NCBI RefSeq assembly: GCF_009827305.1 | Contig: NZ_WTYJ01000001.1 | Location: forward strand, 372,001-436,000 | Length of the DNA: 64,000 nt | Direction: 5' to 3' | Origin: Croceibacterium xixiisoli | Lineage (GTDB): Bacteria > Pseudomonadota > Alphaproteobacteria > Sphingomonadales > Sphingomonadaceae | In this document: positions 7,959 to 16,987 of the stretch, one piece after another | Position numbering within the stretch: the stretch's first letter is position 1 | Layout of the letters: the number at the start of each line of letters is the position of its first letter | The notes under the pieces: generated by a model | What the model saw: the letters and a program-made list of their open reading frames with translations, nothing else | Told to the model about the DNA's origin: nothing | Database searches by the model: none | Translations under genes and position numbers: made by a program

Positions 7959-9977
7959 ATGGATTTTCGGAACGGGGACGATGCGGCAATGAGCCTTGGC
8001 GACAGCGATGTGGCGACACCGGTGATGGTGGCGAATCCGGAACAGGATACGGCTATGGGCATGGGTCAAAAGGATGCGGGCAGTGATGGTCTCGTGGCTG
8101 CGGGCGCCGCTGGCGCCATGGCCAAGGCGATGACGGCCGCTGCGCCGAAATCGGATTCCAAGACGGTCAATCCGCGCCGCTTCACCATCCGCACCAACAC
8201 CGACCGCGATGCGCTGCTGACCGATTTCGGCAAGGACACGCTGATCGATCGCTATCTGCTGCCGGGTGAGAACTTCCAGGATCTGTTTGCGCGCGTCGCC
8301 GATTGCTATTCCGATGATGAAGAGCATGCGCAGCGGATCTATGATTACATTTCCAGCCTCTGGTTCATGCCCGCCACGCCGGTGCTGTCCAATGGCGGCA
8401 CCAATCGCGGCCTGCCGATCAGCTGCTATCTCAATTCGGTCGACGACAGCCTGGAAGGCATCGTCAACACTTGGAATGAAAACGTCTGGCTCGCCTCGCG
8501 CGGCGGCGGCATCGGCACCTATTGGGGCAATGTGCGGGGGATCGGCGAACCGGTTGGCCTGAACGGCAAGACCAGCGGCATCATCCCCTTCGTGCGCGTG
8601 ATGGACAGCCTGACGCTGGCGATCAGCCAGGGCTCGCTGCGGCGCGGTTCGGCGGCCTGCTATCTCGATGTCAGCCACCCGGAAATCGAGGAATTCCTCG
8701 AAATCCGCAAACCTTCGGGCGATTTCAACCGCAAGGCGCTGAACCTGCACCATGGCGTGCTGCTGACCGATGATTTCATGGAAGCGGTCCGTGCGGGCAA
8801 GAGCTTCCAGCTCAAATCGCCCAAGGACGGTTCCGTGCGCGGCGAAGTCGATGCGCGCAGCCTGTTCCAGAAGCTGGTCGAAACCCGCCTCGCCACGGGC
8901 GAACCCTATATCGTGTTCTCCGACACGGTGAACCGCATGATGCCCAGCCATCACCGCGAACTGGGCCTCAAGGTTTCCACCTCCAACCTCTGTTCCGAAA
9001 TCACCCTGCCGACCGGGCGCGACCATCTGGGCAATGACCGTACCGCGGTCTGCTGCCTCTCGTCGCTCAACCTGGAAAAATGGGAAGAATGGAACGGCGA
9101 CAAGCGCTTCATCGAAGATGTGATGCGCTTCCTGGACAATGTCCTGCAGGATTATATCGACCGCGCGCCAGAAGAAATGGCCCGCGCCCGCTATTCCGCC
9201 ATGCGCGAACGCAGCGTCGGCATGGGCGTGATGGGTTTCCACTCCTTCCTTCAGATGAAGAACATCGGCTTCGAAAGCCCGATGGCGAAGGTGTGGAACC
9301 TCAAGATGTTCAAGCACATTCACCAGAAGGCGAATGAGGCGTCGATGGTGCTGGCCGAAGAACGCGGTGCCTGCCCCGACGCGGAAGATGTCGGTGTGAT
9401 GGAACGCTTCAGCTGCAAGATGGCGATCGCACCGACCGCGTCGATCAGCATTATCTGCGGCGGCACCAGCGCCTGCATCGAACCGATCCCGGCCAATATC
9501 TACACCCACAAGACCCTGTCGGGATCCTTCGTGGTGAAGAACCCCTATCTGGAAAAGCTGCTGCGCAAGAAATCCAAGGATTCCACCAATGTGTGGAACT
9601 CCATCCTGGAGAAGGGCGGATCGGTCCAGCATCTCGATTTCCTGACGGTGGAGGAAAAGGCCACCTTCAAGACCAGCTTCGAAATCGATCAGCGCTGGCT
9701 GCTCGAATTCGCGGCCGATCGCACCCCCTTCATCGATCAGGCGCAGAGCCTGAACCTGTTCATCCCGGCCGATGTCGACAAATGGGATCTGATGATGCTC
9801 CATTTCCAGGCATGGGAACGCGGCATCAAATCGCTCTATTACCTCCGGTCGAAGAGCGTGCAGCGCGCCGGTTTCGCCGGTGGCGTGGAAGCGGACAACA
9901 CCCCCGACGCGGCCAGGTTCGAACTGGCGACCGCCGACGGGCAGACCGATTACGAGGAATGCCTCGCCTGCCAGTAA
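7959..9977 (+). CDS. nrdA: ribonucleoside-diphosphate reductase, alpha subunit (class I)
   Basis: The catalytic subunit (672 residues from this start) reduces ribonucleotides to deoxyribonucleotides with NrdB. Visible residues are the redox Cys in PISCYLNSVDDS, the active-site pair in STSNLCSEITLPTG, the second redox Cys in TAVCCLSSLNL, the radical-relay tyrosines in SLYYLRSKS, and the C-terminal shuttle pair in ECLACQ. No N-terminal ATP-cone is evident, so activity control by ATP/dATP may differ from E. coli NrdA. The start at 7959 has AGGGG about ten bases before it; the frame is open back to 7857. One nrdB follows at 10590 and a second lies at 21858. Confidence 0.95.
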   Translation: MDFRNGDDAAMSLGDSDVATPVMVANPEQDTAMGMGQKDAGSDGLVAAGAAGAMAKAMTAAAPKSDSKTVNPRRFTIRTNTDRDALLTDFGKDTLIDRYLLPGENFQDLFARVADCYSDDEEHAQRIYDYISSLWFMPATPVLSNGGTNRGLPISCYLNSVDDSLEGIVNTWNENVWLASRGGGIGTYWGNVRGIGEPVGLNGKTSGIIPFVRVMDSLTLAISQGSLRRGSAACYLDVSHPEIEEFLEIRKPSGDFNRKALNLHHGVLLTDDFMEAVRAGKSFQLKSPKDGSVRGEVDARSLFQKLVETRLATGEPYIVFSDTVNRMMPSHHRELGLKVSTSNLCSEITLPTGRDHLGNDRTAVCCLSSLNLEKWEEWNGDKRFIEDVMRFLDNVLQDYIDRAPEEMARARYSAMRERSVGMGVMGFHSFLQMKNIGFESPMAKVWNLKMFKHIHQKANEASMVLAEERGACPDAEDVGVMERFSCKMAIAPTASISIICGGTSACIEPIPANIYTHKTLSGSFVVKNPYLEKLLRKKSKDSTNVWNSILEKGGSVQHLDFLTVEEKATFKTSFEIDQRWLLEFAADRTPFIDQAQSLNLFIPADVDKWDLMMLHFQAWERGIKSLYYLRSKSVQRAGFAGGVEADNTPDAARFELATADGQTDYEECLACQ

Positions 9978-9998
9978 GGCGGATGTGCGGAACACCCG

Positions 9999-10027
9999 GC
10001 GGGTCGGCGATTGCCGGCCCGCTTTTT
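9999..10027 (+). terminator. rho-independent terminator after nrdA
   Basis: GCGGGTCGGC pairs with GCCGGCCCGC across a GATT loop (one G-T wobble) and is followed by TTTTT. It sits 22 bases after the nrdA stop, which suggests nrdA and the downstream nrdB can be transcribed separately. Confidence 0.8.
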
Positions 10028-10099
10028 CATGTGCACCGGGCCCGCCACCGGATGGGAATGCTAAACAATCCTTAAGCAGATCAGTGGCATGGTCGCCGC

Positions 10100-10399
10100 A
10101 TGAGCAATCGCGACCGCATCCAGAACGGGCAATACGGTACCACACCGATCGGGCTGGCCAGCTATGTTGCGGTCTATATTCTGCAACTGGCCTGGCTGGC
10201 GGCGGGCGCGTTTCTCTACTGGCGCGCCACCTGGCCCAGCAGCTGCCTGCCGCATGATCTGATGCAGGTCTATGTCTGTTCCGAAGAGCTGGCGCAGAAA
10301 CGCGGCTGGGCCGAAACGGGCCTGGCCATCTGGCTGTGGATCACCCCCCCGATGGTGCTGCTGACAGTGTTCCGCTGGTTCAAACGCCCGAAACGGTGA
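10100..10399 (+). CDS. small two-helix membrane protein, unknown
   Basis: The 99-residue protein starts MSNRDRIQNGQYGTTP and has two clear hydrophobic helices, about residues 20-42 and 74-92, with a loop holding two Cys (SSCLPHD and YVCSEEL) between them. The end is basic (WFKRPKR), which places the C-terminus in the cytoplasm. I do not recognise the family. It sits between nrdA and nrdB, but the terminator upstream argues against it being part of the nrdA transcript. Confidence 0.65.
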   Translation: MSNRDRIQNGQYGTTPIGLASYVAVYILQLAWLAAGAFLYWRATWPSSCLPHDLMQVYVCSEELAQKRGWAETGLAIWLWITPPMVLLTVFRWFKRPKR

Positions 10400-10589
10400 T
10401 TTGCGGCTTGATAGACGCTGCGTTCTGGCAAGTTTGCGACGTGACGCTGGGTGGTCCGACCCACCAATCCGATCAGCCAATCCATCCGTCGCAAAGCGCC
10501 TTTATCCCCGCCGAATCATCAATTCCGGCCTTCGAATTGCCGCGATATCTGCCTATGGAGGTCGTTCGAAATTTGCCGGAGACCACCAG

Positions 10590-11648
10590 ATGTCGTTGCT
10601 CGAAGCTCGCAAGACCTACAAGCCCTTCGAATACCCCTGGGCTTACGAGTTCTGGAAGCGTCAGCAGCAGATCCACTGGATGCCCGAAGAAGTGCCGCTG
10701 GGCGAAGACTGCCGCGACTGGGCGCAGAAGCTGTCCGCGCATGAACGCAATCTGCTGACGCAGATCTTCCGCTTCTTCACCCAGGCCGATGTCGAGGTGC
10801 AGGATTGCTACCACGAAAAATATGGCCGGGTGTTCAAGCCGACCGAGATCAAGATGATGCTGGCGGCGTTTTCCAACATGGAAACCGTGCACATCGCCGC
10901 CTATTCCCACCTGCTCGACACCATCGGCATGCCGGAAAGCGAATATGGCATGTTCCTCGAATATGAGGAGATGAAGGCCAAGCACGATTACCTGCAGGAA
11001 TTCGGCGTCGATTCGGATGAGGATATCGCCCGCACGCTGGCGATGTTCGGCGGCTTCACCGAAGGGCTGCAGCTGTTCGCCAGCTTCGCCATGCTGATGA
11101 ACTTCCCGCGCTTCAACAAGATGAAGGGCATGGGGCAGATCGTCAGCTGGTCGGTGCGCGACGAATCGCTGCATTGCGAAGGCATCACCCGCCTGTTCCA
11201 CGCCTTCTGCGCGGAACGCGGCTGCCTGACCAAGGCGGTGAAGGAAGACATCATCGATGCCTGCCAGAAAACCGTGCGGCTGGAAGATGCCTTTATCGAT
11301 TTGGCGTTCGAGGCCGGCCCTGTACCGGGCATGACGGCCAAGGAAATCAAGCGTTACATCCGCTATATTGCCGATTGGCGCCTGGGCCAGCTGGGGCTGC
11401 CCTCCGTCTATATGGTCGAAGATCACCCGCTGCCCTGGCTCACCCCGCTGCTCAACGGCGTGGAGCATGCCAATTTCTTCGAAACCCGCGCCACCGAATA
11501 TTCCAAGGGCGCCACGCGCGGCAATTGGCAGGATGTGTGGTCCAGCTTCGACGCGCGCAACAAGGCCAAGACCGCGCCCGCCAACGAGGTGTCGAACGAA
11601 GGCGAACCCGACATGTTCGGCGTGACAGGCATCCAGGCGGCAGAGTAA
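10590..11648 (+). CDS. nrdB: ribonucleoside-diphosphate reductase, beta subunit (copy 1)
   Basis: This 352-residue protein makes the di-iron tyrosyl radical used by NrdA. The E-xx-H-xxx-Y element METVHIAAYSHL supplies two metal ligands and the radical Tyr; EGLQLFASF and RDESLHCEG give the remaining Glu/Glu/His ligands. The start MSLLEARKTYKPFEYPWAY at 10590 matches the family N-terminus and the second copy, and is preceded by GGAGACC; the frame is open upstream in sequence unlike the family. The C-terminus carries an extra tail (NEVSNEGEPDMFGV) absent from copy 2; such tails dock NrdB on NrdA, so this is the likely main partner. Confidence 0.95.
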   Translation: MSLLEARKTYKPFEYPWAYEFWKRQQQIHWMPEEVPLGEDCRDWAQKLSAHERNLLTQIFRFFTQADVEVQDCYHEKYGRVFKPTEIKMMLAAFSNMETVHIAAYSHLLDTIGMPESEYGMFLEYEEMKAKHDYLQEFGVDSDEDIARTLAMFGGFTEGLQLFASFAMLMNFPRFNKMKGMGQIVSWSVRDESLHCEGITRLFHAFCAERGCLTKAVKEDIIDACQKTVRLEDAFIDLAFEAGPVPGMTAKEIKRYIRYIADWRLGQLGLPSVYMVEDHPLPWLTPLLNGVEHANFFETRATEYSKGATRGNWQDVWSSFDARNKAKTAPANEVSNEGEPDMFGVTGIQAAE

Positions 11649-11692
11649 ACCGCCCCCGCCCGGAGCGGCCGAATCTGAAAGGGGATCGGGAT

Positions 11693-12142
11693 ATGCGTGC
11701 TATGCATTGTCTGGCGGTGGCGGGGCTCGCGGCTGCGCTGGCCGCGATCCCCGTGGTCGCCGCCGGTCAGGATGCCCCCGTCCGCACCCCGCCCGATCTG
11801 TCGCGTTTCCTCTCCTTCGAATCGCAGATGGAACCGGCGGAGCTGGATCAGGCGGTGCGCGAAGCCTCCGCCCATCCGCTCGGCAGCATGGAAAACCCGA
11901 TCCGCGCCGAAGGGCCGCCGGGGCAGCGCGCCTATCTCGAACGCCTGCGCTGTGGCGATGGCACCGCGCCCGCCTTCAAACGGCAGGGCAGCGGCGGGCC
12001 GTCACCCTTTGGCGGGGTGATCGATTATTACGCCGTGCAGTGCCAGGAACAGATGATCCAGTCGCTGGTCATGGACATGTATCACCCCGGCTATCGCGAA
12101 CGGCGGCCGGTGCCCGGTTTCACCATCCGGCCGGCCGAATAG
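11693..12142 (+). CDS. exported protein, unknown function
   Basis: The 149-residue product starts MRAMHCLAVAGLAAALAA and has a signal peptide ending near AAGQDAP. The mature part has two Cys (RLRCGDG and AVQCQEQ) and a GGPSPFGGVIDYY segment, no repeats and no membrane helix. It is preceded by a good AAAGGGGATC ribosome site and lies 44 bases after nrdB. I do not recognise a family; a soluble periplasmic role is inferred only from the signal. Confidence 0.75.
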   Translation: MRAMHCLAVAGLAAALAAIPVVAAGQDAPVRTPPDLSRFLSFESQMEPAELDQAVREASAHPLGSMENPIRAEGPPGQRAYLERLRCGDGTAPAFKRQGSGGPSPFGGVIDYYAVQCQEQMIQSLVMDMYHPGYRERRPVPGFTIRPAE

Positions 12143-12220
12143 GCGCGTCTTGCCAGGGCGGAACCTTGACGCCCTTACCACCGTTCCCATGTCGGAAAGA
12201 TACCGATCGGGAGCATCCCC

Positions 12221-12577
12221 ATGCGTAACGCAAGCGAAGTCGCCGCCATGTCCTGCCCAGTCTGCCGCGTGCCCCTGGCGATGAGCGACCGGCAGGGGAT
12301 AGAAATCGATTATTGCCCGCAATGCCGGGGCGTCTGGCTCGATCGCGGCGAACTCGACAAGATCATCGAACGCAGCGTGCCGCAGGCGGTGCCCTATACC
12401 GAACAGCCGGCGCAGCGCGCGCCGCAGCCCTCCGCACCGTTGCATGGCAGCGGCAATGGCGATCCATGGCGTGCCAGCAACATGACCCATGGCGGCTATG
12501 GCCATGGCGATCACGACGGCTATCGCAGCAAGCCGCACAAGAAGCGCAAGAGCTGGCTGGAAGAAATCTTCGACTGA
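12221..12577 (+). CDS. TFIIB-type zinc-ribbon protein
   Basis: The 118-residue protein has two Cys pairs, MSCPVCRVPL and DYCPQCRGVWLDRGELDKI, the signature of the bacterial zf-TFIIB family. A His/Gly-rich low-complexity stretch (THGGYGHGDHDGY) and a basic KPHKKRKSWLEEIF end follow. The start at 12221 has GGGAGC upstream; M10 could also serve. Function in the family is unknown; zinc binding is predicted from the Cys pairs. Confidence 0.85.
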   Translation: MRNASEVAAMSCPVCRVPLAMSDRQGIEIDYCPQCRGVWLDRGELDKIIERSVPQAVPYTEQPAQRAPQPSAPLHGSGNGDPWRASNMTHGGYGHGDHDGYRSKPHKKRKSWLEEIFD

Positions 12578-12595
12578 TTCTGCCCTGCTGGGCGT

Positions 12596-12943
12596 CTATT
12601 TGCCCACGAACATGAAACCCGCCGCCGCCATGATGCAGGCGAAGGCGGCGGCATGGCGCCAGCTGAGCGCTTCGCCCAACACCGTCACCATGAAGATGCC
12701 GAACACCGTCAGGGCAATGGCTTCCTGCGCCACCTTCAACTGGCCGGCAGACCAGCCATCGGCAAAACCGATGCGATTGGCTGGCACGGCCAGGCAATAT
12801 TCCACCCCGGCCAGCAGCCAGCTGATCAGGATCACCCAACCCATCGGGCGCGCATTGGCCACCTCCGGCCCGCCCTTCAGGTGCCAATACCAGGCGGCGG
12901 TCATGAAGATGTTCGACAGCGTCAGGAGGATCAGCGTGGGCAT
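12596..12943 (-). CDS. DUF486 / small drug-metabolite-type membrane protein
   Basis: The 115-residue protein has four hydrophobic helices and the DUF486 features LSNIFMTAAWYWHLK, ISWLLAGVEYCLAVPANRIG and QLKVAQEAIALTVF. DUF486 proteins are four-helix inner-membrane proteins related to small multidrug/EamA half-transporters; the substrate is unknown. The start at 12943 has AGGATCAGCG-type spacing weakness, but MPTLILLTLS is the family start. It converges with the zinc-ribbon gene with only 18 bases between stops. Confidence 0.85.
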   Translation of the reverse strand: MPTLILLTLSNIFMTAAWYWHLKGGPEVANARPMGWVILISWLLAGVEYCLAVPANRIGFADGWSAGQLKVAQEAIALTVFGIFMVTVLGEALSWRHAAAFACIMAAAGFMFVGK

Positions 12944-13089
12944 GGCGGCTGTCTTGCCCTGACGCGCGCCGGCGGCAAGCGGGAAATTGCCGGTCCGATC
13001 ATGGAACCGGTTCATGGATCGCGATGTTGCGCAGCATAGGGCGACCTGCAACATTGCTGCGCTCGCCCCGACCAAGAAGGAGAAGGCCC

Positions 13090-13335
13090 ATGCCCGCGAT
13101 GTCCACCCTTACCCGGATTGCCCTGCCGCTGCTGGCGGTATTGCCGCTTGCCGCCTGTGGCAGCAGCGAGCCGGAGCCCGCCAATCTGGAACCGGATATC
13201 GAGGATATCAGCGGTGGCGAAATGGTCGTTACCGAAGAAACCCCGGCGGTGCCGGTCGATCTGCCCGAAACGCCGATGACGCCGGCGCCGGACGCAGCGC
13301 CCGACGCTTCGGCCAGCGCAACGACGGCTCCCTAA
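13090..13335 (+). CDS. small acidic, proline-rich lipoprotein
   Basis: An 81-residue product with the lipoprotein signal LLAVLPLAAC; the lipidated Cys is followed by GSSEPEP. The mature part is disordered, acidic and rich in Pro, Ala and Thr (PETPMTPAPDAAPDAS). An AAGGAG ribosome site lies about eight bases before the ATG at 13090. No family is recognised; it may be an envelope linker. Confidence 0.7.
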   Translation: MPAMSTLTRIALPLLAVLPLAACGSSEPEPANLEPDIEDISGGEMVVTEETPAVPVDLPETPMTPAPDAAPDASASATTAP

Positions 13336-13373
13336 GCGCGGGGATCAAGGGGTGGCGCGGCGGTGGCCGCCTG

Positions 13374-13925
13374 TCAGCACCAATTGCCGCGCCGGCCACC
13401 CCATTCTTCTGCCAGGCCTTCGCGCACCAATATGGCGCCGATACTCTCACCCCCACGCGTGACGATGCGCAGCAACCGGTCATAACGGTCGCGATCCCGC
13501 CCACTGGTTTCCAGGGTAAAGGGGCCTTGGTTCAGCAATTCCTGCAGCCGCGCCGTGGCCCGCGCGCCCAGTTCCGCCTCGGCCGCGCAGCCCGGTCGCC
13601 CGGTTTCCGGCGTGTTGATATCGGCGATGCGGATCTTGTCCCCCTGATACCAGAACGTATCGCCATCGACGATGCAATCGATCCGGGGCGATCGGCTGCA
13701 CCGGACAAAGCTCGCCTGTTCGCTATCGGCAGAGGGCGCCATCTCCGGGGCGGAATCGGGGATGACCATATGCGGCAGGGTGATGCTGAAACGGTCTGGA
13801 AACAGCAGCATGGCGACCATCAGCATGACGCCCATCAGCAGCATGACGGGGTGGAAGGGGGCAGTGGTGCGGCGGCGCGGCGCAGCTTTGCGCCGTCCGG
13901 CCCGGCGGGGCGCGGCGGAACTCAT
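13374..13925 (-). CDS. membrane-anchored thermonuclease-family (SNase-like) protein
   Basis: The 183-residue protein starts with a basic Arg/Ala-rich segment, then one helix (VMLLMGVMLMVAMLLF), then a staphylococcal-nuclease fold: DCIVDGDTFWYQGDKIRIAD, INTPETGRPGCAAEAELG and RDRYDRLLRIV. Arg in IRIADINTPE, Asp in VDGDTF, and Arg in RDRYDRLL correspond to the catalytic set. It should cleave nucleic acid outside the cytoplasmic membrane. The start MSSAAPRRAG at 13925 has CCGGAG six bases upstream; two earlier in-frame starts are possible. Confidence 0.85.
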   Translation of the reverse strand: MSSAAPRRAGRRKAAPRRRTTAPFHPVMLLMGVMLMVAMLLFPDRFSITLPHMVIPDSAPEMAPSADSEQASFVRCSRSPRIDCIVDGDTFWYQGDKIRIADINTPETGRPGCAAEAELGARATARLQELLNQGPFTLETSGRDRDRYDRLLRIVTRGGESIGAILVREGLAEEWGGRRGNWC

Positions 13926-14059
13926 GGGATCTCCGGGGATCGGCATGGTCAACGCAGGTTCAGCGCCGGACCAGCATGTTGCGGGGCACCAGCAGAGGCT
14001 ATGGCCGTTGCGGTGTGTCGGGCCCGCTATTCAGCTGTGGCCGATGATGGGAGTATCCA

Positions 14060-14752
14060 ATGAAGATCTATGCCCGGTCCCGCGCCGTTCTGCCGTTTTT
14101 GGTCGGTGGGCTGTTGCTGGCGGCACCCGCTGCCGCCTGGGCCTGCTCCCCGGCGCCTGGCTATGCGGTGCCGACCAATCTGGAACTGGCGGGGCAGGCC
14201 GATACGATCCTGCTGGCGCAAGTCACCGGCAGCACCGGTGATCCGGATGATCCGTCAGCGGCCGGCATCACCATCCACCCGATCGCGGCGATCGAGGGCA
14301 GTCTGCCCGATGGGGATATCTCCCTGTCCGGCATGCATCTGACCCGGGAAAGCGGCGCCCCGGGGCTGCTGAGCAACCCCTATGATTTTACGGAAGCGCA
14401 CCCGTCGGCCTTTTCCGGCGCCTGCATCCGGCGCGAATTCCCTGCCGGCACGACCGTGCTGTTTTTCCTGAACCTGCCGACCAATGGCGCATGGCAGCCT
14501 GCCGGCGGCCCCTTCAGCCGTTGGGCTGAAGATGTCCCCGCGCCCGATGCGCCCTGGGTCCGGCTGGCGGAAACCTATGCCCGCGCCGCGCGCCTGCCCG
14601 ATGAACAGCGCGTGCCCATGCTGGAGGCGGCACGCGATGCCCTGCTCTCGCAGGAAGATGATCCGGTCGCGCAATTGATGGCTGCCGATATCACCCGGCA
14701 GCTGGCGGGCCCCAACAAGCCCTTGAGAGAGGCCCTGCCGTCCGTCGACTGA
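14060..14752 (+). CDS. exported Cys-containing protein, unknown function
   Basis: The 230-residue product begins MKIYARSRAVLPFLVGG and has a signal peptide ending AAAWAC; the next residues SPAPGY suggest either signal peptidase I or II cleavage. The mature chain contains a beta-rich part (TILLAQVTGSTG, FPAGTTVLFFLN) and a helical end. The Cys after the signal and the Cys in GACIRREF could pair. No catalytic motif is visible, and I cannot name it. Confidence 0.75.
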   Translation: MKIYARSRAVLPFLVGGLLLAAPAAAWACSPAPGYAVPTNLELAGQADTILLAQVTGSTGDPDDPSAAGITIHPIAAIEGSLPDGDISLSGMHLTRESGAPGLLSNPYDFTEAHPSAFSGACIRREFPAGTTVLFFLNLPTNGAWQPAGGPFSRWAEDVPAPDAPWVRLAETYARAARLPDEQRVPMLEAARDALLSQEDDPVAQLMAADITRQLAGPNKPLREALPSVD

Positions 14753-14817
14753 CGCGGGAATTCAGGCCCGGCAACGGGAACCATCCTGCCGGGCCGATCG
14801 TCCATCCGTTGGACTTC

Positions 14818-14922
14818 AGAGCGGTTTTCGATCCGATTGCATCGGATCGCCGCTCTAATTCCCTTTGTTTGCCGCGATTTCCGAGTCAGCAGGTGATTCC
14901 ACCTGCTTAGAAATCGCTCTAG
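14818..14922. repeat. 105-bp double-hairpin intergenic repeat, copy A
   Basis: The element has two palindromic halves. The first is AGAGCGG ... CCGCTCT around GATCCGAT-TGC-ATCGGATC. The second is GCGATTTC ... GAAATCGC around CAGCAGGTG and CACCTGCT. An almost identical copy in the opposite orientation lies at 23933-24037, with only about ten differences over the length. It is intergenic, does not code, and looks like a mobile palindromic (REP/MITE-like) element. Confidence 0.85.
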
Positions 14923-14937
14923 TGAAAGGAACTTCTC

Positions 14938-15087
14938 ATGCGGGATACGACCATCGAAGACCGTCGGAACGAACTTCGCACCCTGCTCGCCAATATTGAC
15001 GCGCATCCGGAACGCGACTGGACGGAAGAACGCAAACGCATCCTCGTCCTCAAGCAGATGGTTGCAGACGAAGACGCAAAGGTCTGA
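14938..15087 (+). CDS. 49-residue protein, unknown function
   Basis: This short frame starts at the ATG at 14938 after AAAGGA, reads MRDTTIEDRRNELRTLLANI and ends with a DEDAKV tail and TGA. It is highly charged and helical (RDWTEERKRILVLKQ), without membrane segment or Cys. It begins 15 bases after repeat copy A, which may supply or influence its leader. The ribosome site and codon use make it a plausible real gene, but I know no family. Confidence 0.55.
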   Translation: MRDTTIEDRRNELRTLLANIDAHPERDWTEERKRILVLKQMVADEDAKV

Positions 15088-15102
15088 CCAAAGACCGGGG
15101 CG

Positions 15103-15122
15103 CCGGGCCGGTTGCGGCCCGG
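15103..15122. terminator. hairpin between convergent genes
   Basis: CCGGGCCG pairs perfectly with CGGCCCGG across a GTTG loop, between the 49-residue gene (+) and the PPK2 gene (-). There is no long T tract, so it may act as a weak terminator. Confidence 0.45.
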
Positions 15123-15127
15123 TTCCC

Positions 15128-15916
15128 TCAATCCTCGGCCGTCTCCCTGTCCACCGGATAAGGGGGCAGCGGCACCAGGGAAGTGAACTGCTCGGTCAGC
15201 GGCTTTTCGCTCAATCGGGGCCAGTCGATCTTTTCCACCGGCACCTCGACATGCGGCAAGCGGTCCAGCAAATCGCGGATCAGCGTCAGCCGCCCATGCC
15301 GCTGATTGTTGTAATCCACCACTGTCCACGGCGCATGGCGGGTATGGGTGGCGGCGAACATCGCCTCGCGCGCGATCGTGTAATCGGCATAGCGGCTGCG
15401 CGCGGCGGCATCGATGGGTGACAGCTTCCAGCGCTTGAGCGGATCGGCGATCCGTTCGGCGAAGCGTTCCTCCTGGCTCTCCTGGCTGCAGCTGAGCCAG
15501 TATTTGAACAAATGGATGCCATCTTCCACCAGCATCTGTTCGAAGATCGGCGCCTGATCCAGAAACGTCTGTACCTGCTCGTCGCTGGCAAAACCCATCA
15601 CCCGTTCCACCCCGGCGCGGTTGTACCAGCTGCGATCGAACAGCACGATCTCGCCGGCTGCGGGCAGATGCGGCACATAGCGCTGGAAATACCATTGGCT
15701 GGATTCCCGTTCGTTCGGCTTGGGCAGGGCCACCACCCGGCACTGGCGCGGGTTCAGCCTTTCGCTGATCGCCTGGATCGTGCCGCCCTTGCCGGCGGTA
15801 TCCCGCCCTTCCAGCAGCACGCAGATCCGTTCGCCCCGCGCATTGGCCCAGCGCGCCATGGAAACCAGTTCCAGCTCAAGCGGCTCGATCAGCGATTCAT
15901 AGAGTTTGCGCTTCAT
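15128..15916 (-). CDS. ppk2: polyphosphate kinase 2 family protein
   Basis: This 262-residue enzyme transfers phosphate between polyphosphate and nucleotides. It shows the Walker [15 protein letters not shown] near residue 33-46, [19 protein letters not shown] with the PPK2 lid residues, and the Walker [11 protein letters not shown] near residue 93, followed by [15 protein letters not shown] and [15 protein letters not shown]. The single domain and length fit PPK2 (class I/II) rather than the two-domain form. Cytoplasmic; it may regenerate GTP or ATP from polyphosphate. Whether it favours mono- or diphosphates cannot be read from the motifs. Confidence 0.92.
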   Translation of the reverse strand: MKRKLYESLIEPLELELVSMARWANARGERICVLLEGRDTAGKGGTIQAISERLNPRQCRVVALPKPNERESSQWYFQRYVPHLPAAGEIVLFDRSWYNRAGVERVMGFASDEQVQTFLDQAPIFEQMLVEDGIHLFKYWLSCSQESQEERFAERIADPLKRWKLSPIDAAARSRYADYTIAREAMFAATHTRHAPWTVVDYNNQRHGRLTLIRDLLDRLPHVEVPVEKIDWPRLSEKPLTEQFTSLVPLPPYPVDRETAED

Positions 15917-16022
15917 GCCCGGCTCCGTTCTGCCTCGTGGGAACTGGCGAGCCTACATTGTTGCGCTTCACAGTGCGAGACGCCGCTTTGCAGCGCCCGG
16001 CGGACCGGCTAAGGCCCCGGGC

Positions 16023-16922
16023 ATGAGCGCCACCCAGGACAAACAGATGCTCGCCAAGGCGGAAACGCTGATCGAGGCCCTGCCCTATCTCCAGCGTTAT
16101 GCTGGCCGCAGTTTCGTGGTCAAATATGGCGGTCACGCCATGGGCGATCCGGAGGCGGCGCGCGATTTCGCCGAAGATATCGTCCTGCTGCAAACGGTCG
16201 GGATCAATCCCGTGGTCGTGCATGGCGGCGGGCCGCAGATCGGCGCGATGCTCAAGACGCTGGGCGTCGAAAGCACTTTCATCGATGGGCTGCGCGTCAC
16301 GGACAAGCGCACCGCCGAAGTGGCCGAAATGGTCCTGTCGGGTTCGATCAACAAGGAACTGGTCAGCTGGATCGCGCAGGCCGGCGGCAAGGCGATCGGC
16401 ATTTCAGGCAAGGACGCCGGGCTGGTCACCGCCAGCAAGGTCAGCCGCACGGCCAAGGATCCGGACAGCAATATCGAACGCGTGGTCGATCTGGGCTTCG
16501 TGGGCGAACCGGAAGAGGTGGACATCACCATCCTCGAAACCGTCAGCCGGGCCGGCATCGTCCCGGTCATTGCGCCGATTGGCGTCGGGCGGGACGGACA
16601 CACCTACAACATCAATGCCGATACCATGGCCGGCGCGATCGCGGCGGCGCTGGGTGCGGCGCGGCTCTTTTTGCTGACCGATGTTCCCGGGGTGCTGGAC
16701 AAGCAGGGCGAACTGCTGACCGATCTGACCCCGGCCGGCATCGCCCGGCTCAAGGCCGATGGCACCATCAGCGGCGGCATGATTCCCAAGCTGGAAACTT
16801 GCACCCGCGCGGTGGAGGCCGGCTGTGAGGCGGCGGTCGTGCTCGATGGCCGGGTCGGCCATGCGATGCTGCTGGAATTCTTCACCAGTCGCGGCGCAGG
16901 CACTCTCGTCCGCGCAGGTTGA
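16023..16922 (+). CDS. argB: acetylglutamate kinase
   Basis: This 299-residue kinase phosphorylates N-acetylglutamate in arginine synthesis. It has the amino-acid-kinase motifs [11 protein letters not shown] near residue 34, [14 protein letters not shown] near 65, the substrate Arg in [12 protein letters not shown], and [17 protein letters not shown] near 198. The N-terminal helix ([17 protein letters not shown]) is that of the hexameric, arginine-inhibited type. The start at 16023 fits the family; upstream codons in frame do not. No other arg genes are near; in sphingomonads argB is often isolated. Confidence 0.96.
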   Translation: MSATQDKQMLAKAETLIEALPYLQRYAGRSFVVKYGGHAMGDPEAARDFAEDIVLLQTVGINPVVVHGGGPQIGAMLKTLGVESTFIDGLRVTDKRTAEVAEMVLSGSINKELVSWIAQAGGKAIGISGKDAGLVTASKVSRTAKDPDSNIERVVDLGFVGEPEEVDITILETVSRAGIVPVIAPIGVGRDGHTYNINADTMAGAIAAALGAARLFLLTDVPGVLDKQGELLTDLTPAGIARLKADGTISGGMIPKLETCTRAVEAGCEAAVVLDGRVGHAMLLEFFTSRGAGTLVRAG

Positions 16923-16987
16923 ACGACGCTTGAAGCAAACCCGCCCGCCCGTTTAGGGTGCAGGGCGCAGAATAAGGCCAGTCATCG

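Noticed and set aside
7851-10145. A 764-codon open frame antisense to nrdA
   Set aside because: The sense strand encodes NrdA with all catalytic residues; the antisense protein has only low-complexity, His/Arg-rich sequence.
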